From NCBI RefSeq assembly GCF_014656415.1, contig NZ_BNCJ01000013.1, forward strand, positions 57,171 through 121,170: a stretch of DNA of 64,000 nucleotides, read 5' to 3'. Origin of the DNA: Seohaeicola zhoushanensis (GTDB lineage: Bacteria > Pseudomonadota > Alphaproteobacteria > Rhodobacterales > Rhodobacteraceae). Every line of letters begins with the position of its first letter. Within the stretch, counting starts at the first letter, position 1. The position numbers were made by a program, and so were the translations under genes. The notes below the pieces were generated by a model. The model was not told the DNA's origin. It saw only the letters and a program-made list of their open reading frames with translations, and did no database searches. Shown one piece after another: positions 43,037 to 51,343 of the stretch.

Positions 43037-43972
43037 TCAGGATCTGACACCACCTGTGCTTTTCCAGATTGCATCGGCGCGCGCCAGAAGCGCTTCACGG
43101 TTTGCGCCGGCGCCAAGCTCGGATATGGCCTGACGCGCTGCTTGCAAAGCGCTCTCGGATACACTTGGGCGGCTCGTTCCATGCGTTTTCTGCCCGGTCG
43201 GATGCTCTGTTTCCGTCCGCCCCGGAAGCCGCTGGTCGAGATCCCGCGACAACGCACGGACCCGCTCAATCACCCGACGATGCTGAGGAAAGACGCGGCG
43301 CAACTCCTGGGCCGCCCGGTCGTTTCCTCGCAGGATGATGGCGGCACCCACCAAGGGACGGGTCACGCTTAAACCAACCGCGGCAAGCGCCATAAACCTT
43401 GCGCGCTCGTTCCCCGAAGTGAGCGCCCCCAGGTTCCCGATCTTCAGAACTGCTATGAGATGCAAGGTCAAGTCCACCCGGCGCAACCGTCTGGGATCGT
43501 TCGCGGCGGCAGCCGTCTTCAGAGCTTCCGCGCCGACTACAGCTCGAGCACGAAGCCTGCCTGATACATCTTTGGCTGGATACTTAGTTGCCAGAGCTTG
43601 GCCGCAGGTTTCGCAGGTCATCGACCACGCCAAGCGCCAATGGCGAAGAACCAGATCGGGCGTTTTCTCGACACACGCCCAACAATGCTGGAAGTCATAC
43701 CGCGACACGATATGCAGCGAATGATGCGTCGCTTCCGAAAGGCACATGGCGGCGATTTCAGCCGGGGACCGCTGAACCGCACCGCATAGCCTGGCCCAGT
43801 TCACCGCCCGCAGGTCGTTCGCACATTCCGGCACCCTGCCCTGCCCCAAACCCAGATGGCCACAAAGCTCTTCAACCGAACAATGATTGGCCTTCGCCAG
43901 TCGCCCGATCCAGCTGGACAGAAGCTCATCGCGCGCCGGCGGTAGCCGGAACGGTAACGGTCTGACGTTCAC
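43037..43972 (-). CDS. tniQ: TniQ family transposition protein
   Basis: A 311-residue protein with the TniQ N-terminal domain (VRPLPFRLPPARDELLSSW, IGRLAKANHCSVEELCGHLG) and zinc-ribbon cysteines in HCWACVEK and TCETCGQAL. TniQ/TnsD proteins direct target choice in Tn7-like elements by linking the AAA regulator to target DNA. The GTG at 43972 overlaps the tniB stop (GTGA) and is preferred to a TTG at 44023 lying within tniB. Last gene of the tniA-tniB-tniQ operon, next to the left end. Confidence 0.85.
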   Translation of the reverse strand: MNVRPLPFRLPPARDELLSSWIGRLAKANHCSVEELCGHLGLGQGRVPECANDLRAVNWARLCGAVQRSPAEIAAMCLSEATHHSLHIVSRYDFQHCWACVEKTPDLVLRHWRLAWSMTCETCGQALATKYPAKDVSGRLRARAVVGAEALKTAAAANDPRRLRRVDLTLHLIAVLKIGNLGALTSGNERARFMALAAVGLSVTRPLVGAAIILRGNDRAAQELRRVFPQHRRVIERVRALSRDLDQRLPGRTETEHPTGQKTHGTSRPSVSESALQAARQAISELGAGANREALLARADAIWKSTGGVRS

Positions 43973-44835
43973 CCGAATGCGGCGGCAGGCTGGCGAGGGA
44001 TGTTCCAGGCGTGCTTCGTCCAAACCGGTTGCCAGGCCTGAACTGCTTCGTCCGTGATCCGCTCTTCTCCGGTTTCGATCGCATCGACGGCCAGGGACTT
44101 TATCATGATGAACACGCGCGACGTGATCCCCCCGGTAACCTTCAGGATCGTTCGAAGCGACGCGACCGTCAGGCCTGACCGTTGTTCGAGCGCCATCGCG
44201 GCGATCAACGTCTGGATTAGCCGGGAGAACTCTACGTCATCTTCCCAGAGCGGCAGGTAGTGTTCGTCCAGACGGCGGGCCAGTTGGTCGTCTCCACGAA
44301 CGGCCTCGAGGGCTTCGTTCACCCCAAAGACGACGAGCGAGGCACAGAGATCGTTGGCGAGGAACCGAAGCATGTTCAGGAAGCGACGTTGTTCCCGGTA
44401 GCTTCCAGCAAGAAGATTGTGCACCTCGTCGATCATCAGCATTCTCAAGTCCATGTCCCGAAGGTGGCTAAGCGCACGCACCTCGAGTTCGGACACGGTA
44501 TGCCGACCCCACATCGGCGCACCGATCGTCGCCAGGATGTGCTGATAGAACCGTCGCTCATCCGGTGCGGGCGGGGCCTGAACCAGCAGGATGGGCGTCT
44601 TCGTCGCGCCCAACTCCGCATTGTACTGTGTCGGGTACTTGCTCGCCATACGCTTGGCGATCATCGTCTTGCCGATACCAGAACTCCCATAGACCATCAG
44701 GCCGGGCATCCGGCTCTGCTGCGGCATTTCCATCAGGGATGTCAATCGGTTGAGAACGATCGTGGCGCGGTCGAAGGCGATCCAGTGATCGCCGCGGATG
44801 CGGTCAATTCTTTCGTCTGGGGTCATCAAACTCAT
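43969..44835 (-). CDS. tniB: TniB AAA+ transposition regulator
   Basis: A 288-residue ATPase: Walker A VYGSSGIGKTMIAKRM, Walker B LRMLMIDEVHNLLAGSYREQRR with the sensor region LVVFGVNEAL, the layout of TniB/TnsC proteins that assemble on target DNA and activate the transposase. The ATG at 44835 begins MSLMTPDERIDRIRGDHWI and overlaps the end of tniA by 32 bp; a longer upstream frame is not supported. It is translated with tniA and tniQ. Confidence 0.87.
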   Translation of the reverse strand: MSLMTPDERIDRIRGDHWIAFDRATIVLNRLTSLMEMPQQSRMPGLMVYGSSGIGKTMIAKRMASKYPTQYNAELGATKTPILLVQAPPAPDERRFYQHILATIGAPMWGRHTVSELEVRALSHLRDMDLRMLMIDEVHNLLAGSYREQRRFLNMLRFLANDLCASLVVFGVNEALEAVRGDDQLARRLDEHYLPLWEDDVEFSRLIQTLIAAMALEQRSGLTVASLRTILKVTGGITSRVFIMIKSLAVDAIETGEERITDEAVQAWQPVWTKHAWNIPRQPAAAFG

Positions 44836-46432
44836 CAATCGGATAGGTGGGGAGATCAGGGTTGCCCGTGTCGATCGCGAACATTTCGCGCGATGGATCG
44901 CGGCGCGGTTGGTGCCGGGGAAGCCGAGCACCTCTTTCGGTTTCCATCCGGGCAGTCCGCGTCTTTTGGCGCGCCGCCTCGGCCAACCGTCGTTGCGCAT
45001 CGATCAGTTGGAACAGGGCCCGCTCGTTGATCCGGCCCCCATGCTTATCCTGCCATTCTTTCCGCGCACGACGACTTTCCCAAAGCGATATCCGCGGGCG
45101 GCTCAGATCCCGATACCGAGCAGGGATCACGCGGCCATCATCGGTGATGACCCAGACCTGCGACAAGTCTCTCGGATCGTATTTCACCTGTACCTTGCCC
45201 TGCCCGCGTCCGACCAGCGCCGCGAAGACATCACTCCAATAATGGACCCCGAAGAGCGTGATCCCGGTGCGCCCGAGCTGGCGCCACTCGAAAGGCAGGA
45301 AGCTTATCCGAAAGGCTTCGACGTCAACGACCTGCCGCCCCGCAATATCCCCACCCAGGTCAGCCCAGGCAGCCAGCGGCGTGCGGCCGAGGACCTCGTG
45401 AACCGAGTTGTGGTAGCGGCAGATTTCCAGATGAAGCCAATCCTCGAACTCGACCAGGGTCAAGGCCGCATGCTTCTCACTGTCATAGTCGCCCTTCTCG
45501 ACGATTGAGGACTGTGTCGTCCCGGGCAGCACGTGAACGGCCCCCATGGTCGTTCCGATCAGCCGTTCGACATGGCCGCCGTAGTGTTTGCCACCAAGCG
45601 GACGATACTCGACAGCAATGCCCCAATCTTCGCAGGCCATTCTGAAGGCGTCGCTGTGGAACTCCTGCGCATTGTCTACGTGGATCGCCTTCGGGATACC
45701 GCCCGTCGGCCAAACCACTTCTTCCATTGTGCCAGGAAGGTGCACCGATTTCCGGCGCATACAGTGATCGAGACACAGGGCGATCGACAAGACAGATGGC
45801 TCATCGAAGGTGACATGGACCCCGAGAACGATCCGGGTCGCAACATCAATGGCTACCGTCAGAAAGGGGCGCGCAAGCGGCTGCCGATTGACGTGATCGA
45901 CCAGCATGATGTCCGCCGTCGTGTGATCAATCTGAACAACCTCCAGCGGAGCCGCGATTTCTAGGCAGCCGGGACGCGCGGCAAAGACCTTGTCAGTTTC
46001 CTGCGCTCCATGCCGCTTCATCGAAACCTTTCGCTGATCCATCGCGTCAAGCCGGGCCTTCACAGTCTTCCGGGTTGGCGGCTGGAACCCTTTCGCCTCG
46101 CATTCCGCGCGGATCTCCCGCCAGATTCGTAAAAAGCTCGACCGCTCGCGGACCAGATAGTACCTGCGCAAGCTTTCATCGATGAGGTCTTCGACCCCTT
46201 GCGCGATCCGTTTTGACCCCGGCTTCGGCCCGCGACGGTCCAACTCCAACGCCGTGGCACGTGCATCGTTCTCTCTCAGACGCCGGTAGAGCGACCATGT
46301 GTGGCTTTTCGCCAATCCCAGTTCCCAGGCCGCATCGCCAATAGCCGCGCTGATCGGCTCGCCCCTCTTCTCAAGCTCCAGGATCGGCCGAAGAACCGCT
46401 GCACGATGTTTCGCAAGACGCTCGCTGGCCAC
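44804..46432 (-). CDS. tniA: TniA transposase (DDE, Mu C-terminal type)
   Basis: A 542-residue transposase from the GTG at 46432 (GGGGG six bases upstream; a TTG at 46450 is possible). An N-terminal helix-turn-helix region (GDAAWELGLAKSHTWSLYRRL) precedes the integrase core with Asp169 (VQIDHTT), Asp253 (HVDNAQEF) and Glu289 (GGHVERLIGT), a DD35E spacing, and then the Mu-type beta barrel. The TniA/TnsB family catalyses strand transfer at the element ends. All catalytic residues are intact, so the element could still be active. Confidence 0.88.
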   Translation of the reverse strand: MASERLAKHRAAVLRPILELEKRGEPISAAIGDAAWELGLAKSHTWSLYRRLRENDARATALELDRRGPKPGSKRIAQGVEDLIDESLRRYYLVRERSSFLRIWREIRAECEAKGFQPPTRKTVKARLDAMDQRKVSMKRHGAQETDKVFAARPGCLEIAAPLEVVQIDHTTADIMLVDHVNRQPLARPFLTVAIDVATRIVLGVHVTFDEPSVLSIALCLDHCMRRKSVHLPGTMEEVVWPTGGIPKAIHVDNAQEFHSDAFRMACEDWGIAVEYRPLGGKHYGGHVERLIGTTMGAVHVLPGTTQSSIVEKGDYDSEKHAALTLVEFEDWLHLEICRYHNSVHEVLGRTPLAAWADLGGDIAGRQVVDVEAFRISFLPFEWRQLGRTGITLFGVHYWSDVFAALVGRGQGKVQVKYDPRDLSQVWVITDDGRVIPARYRDLSRPRISLWESRRARKEWQDKHGGRINERALFQLIDAQRRLAEAARQKTRTARMETERGARLPRHQPRRDPSREMFAIDTGNPDLPTYPIDEFDDPRRKN

Positions 46433-46483
46433 GTTAATCCCCCGCCCCAACAGGCCGACACTTATCCACAGTTCCGACCGTAC

Positions 46484-46602
46484 GGCAATTAAGGGTACAG
46501 TATGGTAATTAACGGTACAATATGAAAATTAAGAATACAGGCCGCCATTGATAACACAGGAAAATTTCAGACCAGATTCTGATTAATTAGGATACAGTGA
46601 CA
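46484..46602. repeat. Right end of TniABQ element: four TniA-site-like repeats and terminal inverted repeat
   Basis: Three motifs spaced about 20 bp apart read, on the minus strand, TGTATTCTTAATTTTC, TGTACCGTTAATTACC and TGTACCCTTAATTGCC (between 46484 and 46540). The terminal repeat at 46573-46602 reads on the minus strand TGTCACTGTATCCTAATTAA and so on. Two sites on the left and four on the right give the asymmetric ends seen in Tn7-like elements. Confidence 0.72.
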
Positions 46603-46604
46603 CA

Positions 46605-46847
46605 CGATCACAGACTTTTTCTAAGGCATCCTTTTCAGGCCATTATGCAGATGAGTTCGAACACCTCGCCAAGAGGAAAATTCGCCTGATCGATTTTGAC
46701 GCCCACCTCACTGCTATCAAGAAGGCCAATAGTAGGGCAATCAGTAGAACACGGTATGGCTATGACGACGAAGTCGAAGACGACGATGATTTCGCTGCGC
46801 CGCCTGGGGATTGGTCAGGCTTCAATTTTGGCGATGATGACGACTAA
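46605..46847 (+). pseudogene. C-terminal remnant of an unknown gene
   Basis: From the transposon edge an open frame of 80 codons runs to a TAA at 46845: FSGHYADEFEHLAKRKIRLI, DFDAHLTAIKKANSRAIS, then a very acidic tail (YDDEVEDDDDF... ending GDDDD). No start codon with a ribosome site is visible, so it looks like the 3' end of a gene cut by the transposon event. I do not recognise the family. It is much less GC-rich than its neighbours. Confidence 0.45.
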
Positions 46848-47114
46848 CTGATTGTTGCCTGTCCCGCCCCCTCCCAATGGTTCCTCCCCGGCCCAGAACG
46901 TATGCGGGGGGGCGCAGTCCGGCATTTCGCTAGCGACATGGATTCTCACCGGGGAAGCCACCTGGAAGCCACCCCGGCCGATCCGCGCGAAATTTCGAAT
47001 CCATTTCAGAGACTTACGCTGACTTCTTGCTGGCAGGGTGGATTCCCGGCGGGAATCCAGGGAAGCCACCTCCGGCGGGCCACTTCTGAACCGTTCGGTC
47101 GGAGCCTAATTGAG
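46848..47114. other. Non-coding stretch before the SsuB-like gene
   Basis: No convincing gene. A hairpin GGATTCCC-GGC-GGGAATCC occupies 47040-47058, 57 bp past the end of the minus-strand transporter operon, and could serve as its terminator or mRNA end. A short repeated word (GGAAGCCACC) appears at 46967-46976 and 47071-47080. Confidence 0.4.
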
Positions 47115-47885
47115 CTAGATGTCGAGTTCTGACCAGAGCAGTTGGAAGTACTCCTGATACCGTGTGTTGCTGCGCAGCTTGACCGGATCGCGTTCATCGC
47201 GATCTAGGTCGATGCTGACGATTTGCTTCACTCGCCCCGGCCTGCGGCTGAGGATCATCACTCGGTCGGCCATGGTGATGGCCTCGCCGATATCGTGGGT
47301 GACCAGGATCGCGCTCTTCCGCTGCTTGCCGATGATATCCATGACCTCGCCCTGCAACAGAATGCGTGTCTGGAAGTCGAGCGCAGAAAATGGTTCATCA
47401 AGCAGGATCACGTCCGGATCCAGCGCCAGCGTTCGCATGAAGGCCACACGCTGACGCATACCGCCAGACAGGGTTCCGGGTTTCGAGTTCTCGAAACCTT
47501 TCAGCCCGTAAGCAGCGATCAATCGATCGGCAACCGCGTTGCGCTCTTCTTTAGGGACACCCTTGATTTCAAGCCCGAGACCAACGTTTTCCCGAACGGA
47601 CCGCCAAGGCAGCAGCATGTCCTTCTGCAGCATGTAGCCGACCTGGCCCTTGGCATCGAGAACACGGGTGCCGTTGACGAAGACCTCGCCGACGGTAGCC
47701 GGCTGCAGCCCAGCAATGACATTGAACAAAGTGGACTTTCCGCAACCCGACGGGCCAACGATGGCGAGGATTTCGTCCGCCTTCAGCGTGAAGGTGATAT
47801 CGGAAAAGGCGACCACCTCGTTTTCGCCGCCCGCATTGAAGGTGACCGAAAGGCCCCTGGTCTCCAGCGGATAATGTTTGTTCAC
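47115..47885 (-). CDS. ABC transporter ATP-binding protein (nitrate/sulfonate/taurine type, SsuB-like)
   Basis: A 256-residue ATPase: Walker A GPSGCGKST, Q-loop GYMLQKDMLLPWRSVREN, signature LSGGMRQRV, Walker B VILLDEPFSALD and H-loop THDIGEAI. MLQKDMLLPW is typical of the SsuB/TauB/NrtD group. The GTG at 47885 overlaps the permease stop (GTGA) and has GGAGG upstream. It works with the following permease and binding protein to import an unknown small organic compound. Confidence 0.88.
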   Translation of the reverse strand: MNKHYPLETRGLSVTFNAGGENEVVAFSDITFTLKADEILAIVGPSGCGKSTLFNVIAGLQPATVGEVFVNGTRVLDAKGQVGYMLQKDMLLPWRSVRENVGLGLEIKGVPKEERNAVADRLIAAYGLKGFENSKPGTLSGGMRQRVAFMRTLALDPDVILLDEPFSALDFQTRILLQGEVMDIIGKQRKSAILVTHDIGEAITMADRVMILSRRPGRVKQIVSIDLDRDERDPVKLRSNTRYQEYFQLLWSELDI

Positions 47886-48631
47886 CACCGCAGCCTCCGG
47901 TCGATTTCGGTCACGCCGCGATCCATCAGAAGGGCCACGACCATCAAAGCAAGGATACCGGCCCAAACCCCGTTCAGATCGTAGAGGACGCCTGAATAGT
48001 AGACCAGATACCCGAGACCCTCCTGGGACGAGATGTATTCACCCACAACCGCTCCAATCAGGGCAAATCCCACGTTCAGCCTCAGGGTGGACAGGACCCA
48101 AGGCAGGGCTGCAGGAACCACAACCTTGCGCCAGGACTGCAACCGGGTGGCCCCCAGCGATCGCATCAGTCGCAAGAGGTCACGGTCGGTTTCAAGCGTG
48201 CCATTGTAGGTGGCTATCAGACTGACGATGAAGGTCAGCGCGGCTGCAATGGCGATCTTGGATTCGATCCCGATGCCGAACCACACGATGATCAGTGGGG
48301 CGAATGCGATCTTTGGCACTCCATTGATGGCAACAATGAACGGCCGCACAATCCTTGCCACGGTCTCATTCAGCCAAAGGCATAGTCCTGCAAAGCTGCC
48401 GATCGCACTGCCTAGGAGAAAGCCAAGGATAGCGGCGAAGGCCGTCACCCCGGCGTGGCGGAACAGTTCGCCCGTCGACAGAAGCCCATAGACCTTGGCC
48501 GCGATTCCCGACGGATAACCGTACAGGTGCGCTGACAGCACCTCGGCCTGCACAAGGCCTTCCCATATAGCGAACACCACCATTGCCAGACCGATCTGTC
48601 CTGGCAGATACCTCAAGCGCGACCATGACAT
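47882..48631 (-). CDS. ABC transporter permease (SsuC/TauC-like)
   Basis: A 249-residue membrane protein with five to six hydrophobic segments and the permease coupling loop RLMRSLGATRLQSWRKVVVPAALPWVL, characteristic of the nitrate/sulfonate/taurine family. The ATG at 48631 is chosen because GGGGG lies eight bases upstream; the frame extends to 48784 without support. Second gene of the binding protein-permease-ATPase operon. Confidence 0.86.
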   Translation of the reverse strand: MSWSRLRYLPGQIGLAMVVFAIWEGLVQAEVLSAHLYGYPSGIAAKVYGLLSTGELFRHAGVTAFAAILGFLLGSAIGSFAGLCLWLNETVARIVRPFIVAINGVPKIAFAPLIIVWFGIGIESKIAIAAALTFIVSLIATYNGTLETDRDLLRLMRSLGATRLQSWRKVVVPAALPWVLSTLRLNVGFALIGAVVGEYISSQEGLGYLVYYSGVLYDLNGVWAGILALMVVALLMDRGVTEIDRRLRW

Positions 48632-48665
48632 GACCGGCATCCCCCTGTTGAAGTGGTCTTGGCGG

Positions 48666-49706
48666 TCAGCCCTGGTTGGCCAGCGACGCGATGGCGCGTT
48701 CGGCATAGGACATATCCACCAGAGAGGCATAGTCACCCTGCCCGCGCACGGTACCCGCTGCCAGATCGTGGGCGACAATGGCATCCCACTCGTGGGGCGT
48801 CAGCATAGGGTTGCGCGGAACGACGCCTTCCGTCCCGAGCAGGCGCTTGGCGCCAGCCTCGATTGCAGCACCGGGAACCTGATCGAATTCCTGCGCTGAG
48901 ACGCGGGCATAGACGCCGGGATCCGCGTGCAACAGTTGCATGCTTTCGGTCAAGGCGTTGACGAAGGACTGCACCACCTCGGGATTCTTTTCGGCGTAGG
49001 CCGCCGACACCAGCGTCGAGGTAAAGGCGATCGGGCCCAGAACACCCGCCAGCGGCAGCGAAACTTCCAGTCCGTGAACGGCTTCGGCAATGCTGGCGTC
49101 CCATTCGAACACGCAGCCCAGATCGGCACGACCATCCACTACAGTCGGGATGATCGACCCCAGCGGTCCTTCGACAAAGTTCGCGCCAGCGTCCTTGGGA
49201 TCAAACCCGCCCACCGACTTCATCGCATAGGTCGGAGAGGAAACTGTGTTTGACGGGAAACGGTAGGAAGCGATGGTCTTGCCCTTCAGATCTTCTAACG
49301 TCTTGACGCCCGCACCGGGCTTCGAGATGAACCACAGCCCGATCGCACCCGCCATTTTGGCGATGACGCGAGTATCGGCGCCCTCGATGGCAGAGTTCAC
49401 GGCCATGCCCGTTCCGGTCATCGCAAATTCAGCACGGCCGGCATTCAGGATGGAAATCGGTTCGGCCACGGAACTGGCGGCGGAGATCTCGACCGAAAGC
49501 CCGTGCTTTGCAAAGATGCCTTCGCGCAGTGCGGTGTAGGCCGGAGTATAATTCGCCAATCGCAGTGCCGTGGTCACACGGACTGGCGTCAGCGTCTGCG
49601 CCCGAAGTGGATGGCCGGTTGCCGCCAAGGCAGAAACCGCGCCGATGCCGCCAAGAACCGACCGCCGCGACAGGGCCTTCACGGTATTGTGATTACGCTG
49701 CGTCAT
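48666..49706 (-). CDS. ABC transporter substrate-binding protein (SsuA/THI5-like), Tat signal
   Basis: A 346-residue binding protein with a twin-arginine signal (SRRSVLGGIGA, Arg14-Arg15) and cleavage near PLRAQ. The mature part has VTTALRLANYTPAYTALREGIF, AEPISILNAGRAEFA and GKTIASYRFPSNTVSSPTYA, as in NMT1/SsuA-type proteins for sulfonates, nitrate, pyrimidine precursors or aromatic compounds. AGGAGG upstream supports the ATG. First gene of the operon, 86 bp downstream of the flavin reductase gene in the same direction, so possibly cotranscribed with it. Confidence 0.88.
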   Translation of the reverse strand: MTQRNHNTVKALSRRSVLGGIGAVSALAATGHPLRAQTLTPVRVTTALRLANYTPAYTALREGIFAKHGLSVEISAASSVAEPISILNAGRAEFAMTGTGMAVNSAIEGADTRVIAKMAGAIGLWFISKPGAGVKTLEDLKGKTIASYRFPSNTVSSPTYAMKSVGGFDPKDAGANFVEGPLGSIIPTVVDGRADLGCVFEWDASIAEAVHGLEVSLPLAGVLGPIAFTSTLVSAAYAEKNPEVVQSFVNALTESMQLLHADPGVYARVSAQEFDQVPGAAIEAGAKRLLGTEGVVPRNPMLTPHEWDAIVAHDLAAGTVRGQGDYASLVDMSYAERAIASLANQG

Positions 49707-49792
49707 TTCGAAATCCTCCTCTGTCGATTGTCCGCCTTGGCGCGTGTGGCGCGGCGGGGCTATTGATATCTCTCATGGTGCAAACCAGCCGG

Positions 49793-50452
49793 TCAGGTGC
49801 CGGCGCGGCCTTCCAAACCGGCACGAGCATCGGCATCTGATCCGGGAACGCGCATTTCAAAGGTTTCGCGGATCACGGTGTAGTCGAAATAGCCCAGTCG
49901 GGCGATCGGCTCGATCGCAGCGATGTCTAACCGTCCATCAGGCAGGATTACCTTGTCGTCGATGTGGATCTTCTCGACCTGGGCAAAGACGACGTCGACG
50001 GTGCCCATATTGGAGTTACCGCGCATGGTGTGCGTGCTGAGATACCGGCACTCAAACTTGCACGGGCTTTCCAATACCATCGGCACCGCGCCGTTGTCAG
50101 AATAGACGCGGGTCACGTTGATCCGATCGAACTCGCTTTCCTCGGGGGGCAAGGCCATCGCACTGACATTAACCGCCTCGCGCAGGGCATAGGTGGCCAT
50201 GTTCCAGACAAACCAGCCGGTTTCCTCGGCGTTCAGGACCGTGTCCTTGCGTCGACCATCCGGATACCGGTTCGCCGCAAACATGACCATCGGGGGATCA
50301 AAAGTCAGGTTTTGCCACTGACTGTAGGGCGCGATGTTTTCGACTCCGGCAGCGCTGCGACTGGACAACCAGCCGATAGGGCGCGGCACCGTGCAGCTCT
50401 TGAAGGGCGAAAACGGCAACGGACAGCACTCTGATCCGGGTGAGTATTTCAT
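49793..50452 (-). CDS. Flavin reductase family protein
   Basis: A 219-residue protein of the FMN-binding split-barrel type: SCTVPRPIGWLSSRSAAG near the N-terminus, NIAPYSQWQNLTFDPPMVMF, and ETGWFVWNMATYALREAVNVSA. Such proteins reduce FMN or FAD for two-component monooxygenases, or act alone. The ATG at 50452 has AGGAG upstream. It lies upstream of the SsuABC-like genes and divergent from a GntR regulator, but no oxygenase partner is present in this segment; the partner may have been lost to the rearrangements on both sides or lie elsewhere. Confidence 0.83.
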   Translation of the reverse strand: MKYSPGSECCPLPFSPFKSCTVPRPIGWLSSRSAAGVENIAPYSQWQNLTFDPPMVMFAANRYPDGRRKDTVLNAEETGWFVWNMATYALREAVNVSAMALPPEESEFDRINVTRVYSDNGAVPMVLESPCKFECRYLSTHTMRGNSNMGTVDVVFAQVEKIHIDDKVILPDGRLDIAAIEPIARLGYFDYTVIRETFEMRVPGSDADARAGLEGRAGT

Positions 50453-50487
50453 GGCTGCACTCCTGTCGGCCTTGTCCACTTGCTGAA

Positions 50488-50504
50488 ATATATGGCAGAT
50501 ATAT
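50488..50504. promoter_or_regulatory. AT inverted repeat in flavin reductase / GntR promoter
   Basis: ATATAT-GGCAG-ATATAT in the 118-bp divergent gap, 67 bp ahead of the gntR start and 36 bp ahead of the flavin reductase start. Placement suits a GntR operator; the sequence itself is not a known FCD-type operator. Confidence 0.3.
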
Positions 50505-50570
50505 CGGTAGTATGTCAATGCACCTTGGTATAGATCGGCAAGGAGCGCCGCATCCGGGCTGGAGTCGGAA

Positions 50571-51209
50571 ATGAACAAGACAGAGCAAGCAGTTGCGATG
50601 CTGCAGGGCATGATCGAGCGTGGCGAACTCCCGCCCGGCGCGATGCTCTCTGAACGCACGATCGTCGAGCTCATTGGCTTGGGGAGGACGCCGATTCGTG
50701 AGGCGATCCAACGCCTCGCGCCCAGCTACATGATCCGGATACATCCCAGCCGCGGAATCGAGATACCGTCCATCACCGTCGAGGATCAACTGAGCCGACT
50801 GGAGGTGCGACGCGCTGTGGAGGTCCTGGCCGTCGAGCTTGCCTGCAAACGTGCCACCTCGGCGCAGCGGGCGGCAATGCGCAGTCTGGCATCCCGCCTG
50901 GAAGGCCGGTTCACCTTGCAGGAATACACCGACACGATCCGGGAAACCCATGCCCTTATCCTTGAAGCCGCCGGGAACCGCTATCTCGGGTCCCTGATGC
51001 TACCGCTGCAGGGTTTGTCGCGCCGGTTCTGGATCGTCCATGCACACGAGGAACAAGGTGACATCGAGCGAGGGCGAGACCTGCATCGTGAAATCCTCAC
51101 GGCCATCGCTGATGGAAACGCAGAAGCAGCAGGAGACGCGTCGCGGGCGCTTAACGATTATCTTGTGGGGTTCGCACTTGAAGTTGTGGCTCGCCAGGCT
51201 TCAAGATGA
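50571..51209 (+). CDS. GntR family transcriptional regulator (FCD subfamily)
   Basis: A 212-residue regulator: N-terminal winged helix MLQGMIERGELPPGAMLSER, then GLGRTPIREAIQRLA, and an all-helical FCD ligand domain with the metal/ligand residues expected in RRAVEVLAVELACKRA, HALILEAAGNRYL and RDLHREILTAIADGN. Such proteins respond to organic acids and usually repress the adjacent divergent operon, here the flavin reductase and SsuABC-like genes. The linker is a little shorter than usual (QRLAPSYMIRIHPSRGIE). It lies 134 bp from the IS6 copy. Confidence 0.86.
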   Translation: MNKTEQAVAMLQGMIERGELPPGAMLSERTIVELIGLGRTPIREAIQRLAPSYMIRIHPSRGIEIPSITVEDQLSRLEVRRAVEVLAVELACKRATSAQRAAMRSLASRLEGRFTLQEYTDTIRETHALILEAAGNRYLGSLMLPLQGLSRRFWIVHAHEEQGDIERGRDLHREILTAIADGNAEAAGDASRALNDYLVGFALEVVARQASR

Positions 51210-51343
51210 AATGACCTTAATGTCCCGTGAGCGGCCCCCCCCTACAACCGCCCCCTTGGGAACAAGATAGTGGCGAGACTGCGTTGCAAGGCCCTCAGGC
51301 TGGAGTAGACTCAGAGATGCGGCCCCGCCGAACAGGAAGCGAG

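Larger units (their letters stand above)
42942..46602. mobile_element. TniABQ transposon (Tn7/Tn5053-like), 3.66 kb, no cargo
   Basis: Bounded by 30-bp terminal inverted repeats starting TGTCACTGTA, 28 of 30 bases matching. Inside are only tniQ, tniB and tniA, transcribed leftwards as overlapping genes. The five bases outside each end differ (TCCGG left, CACGA right), so no target duplication is visible, and the right flank is not the missing part of the IS6 element. A deletion or recombination after insertion would explain this. No cargo, CRISPR array or guide-like RNA is present. Confidence 0.82.

Noticed and set aside
46484..46540. Short regularly spaced AT-rich repeats that could suggest a small CRISPR-like array
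   Set aside because: Period is about 20 bp with no separate spacers, and the motifs match the terminal repeat of the transposon, so they are transposase-site-like repeats.
42942..46602. A CRISPR-associated transposon
   Set aside because: No Cas12k or Cascade genes, no array and no guide-like repeat are present. The TniABQ set alone does not imply RNA guidance.
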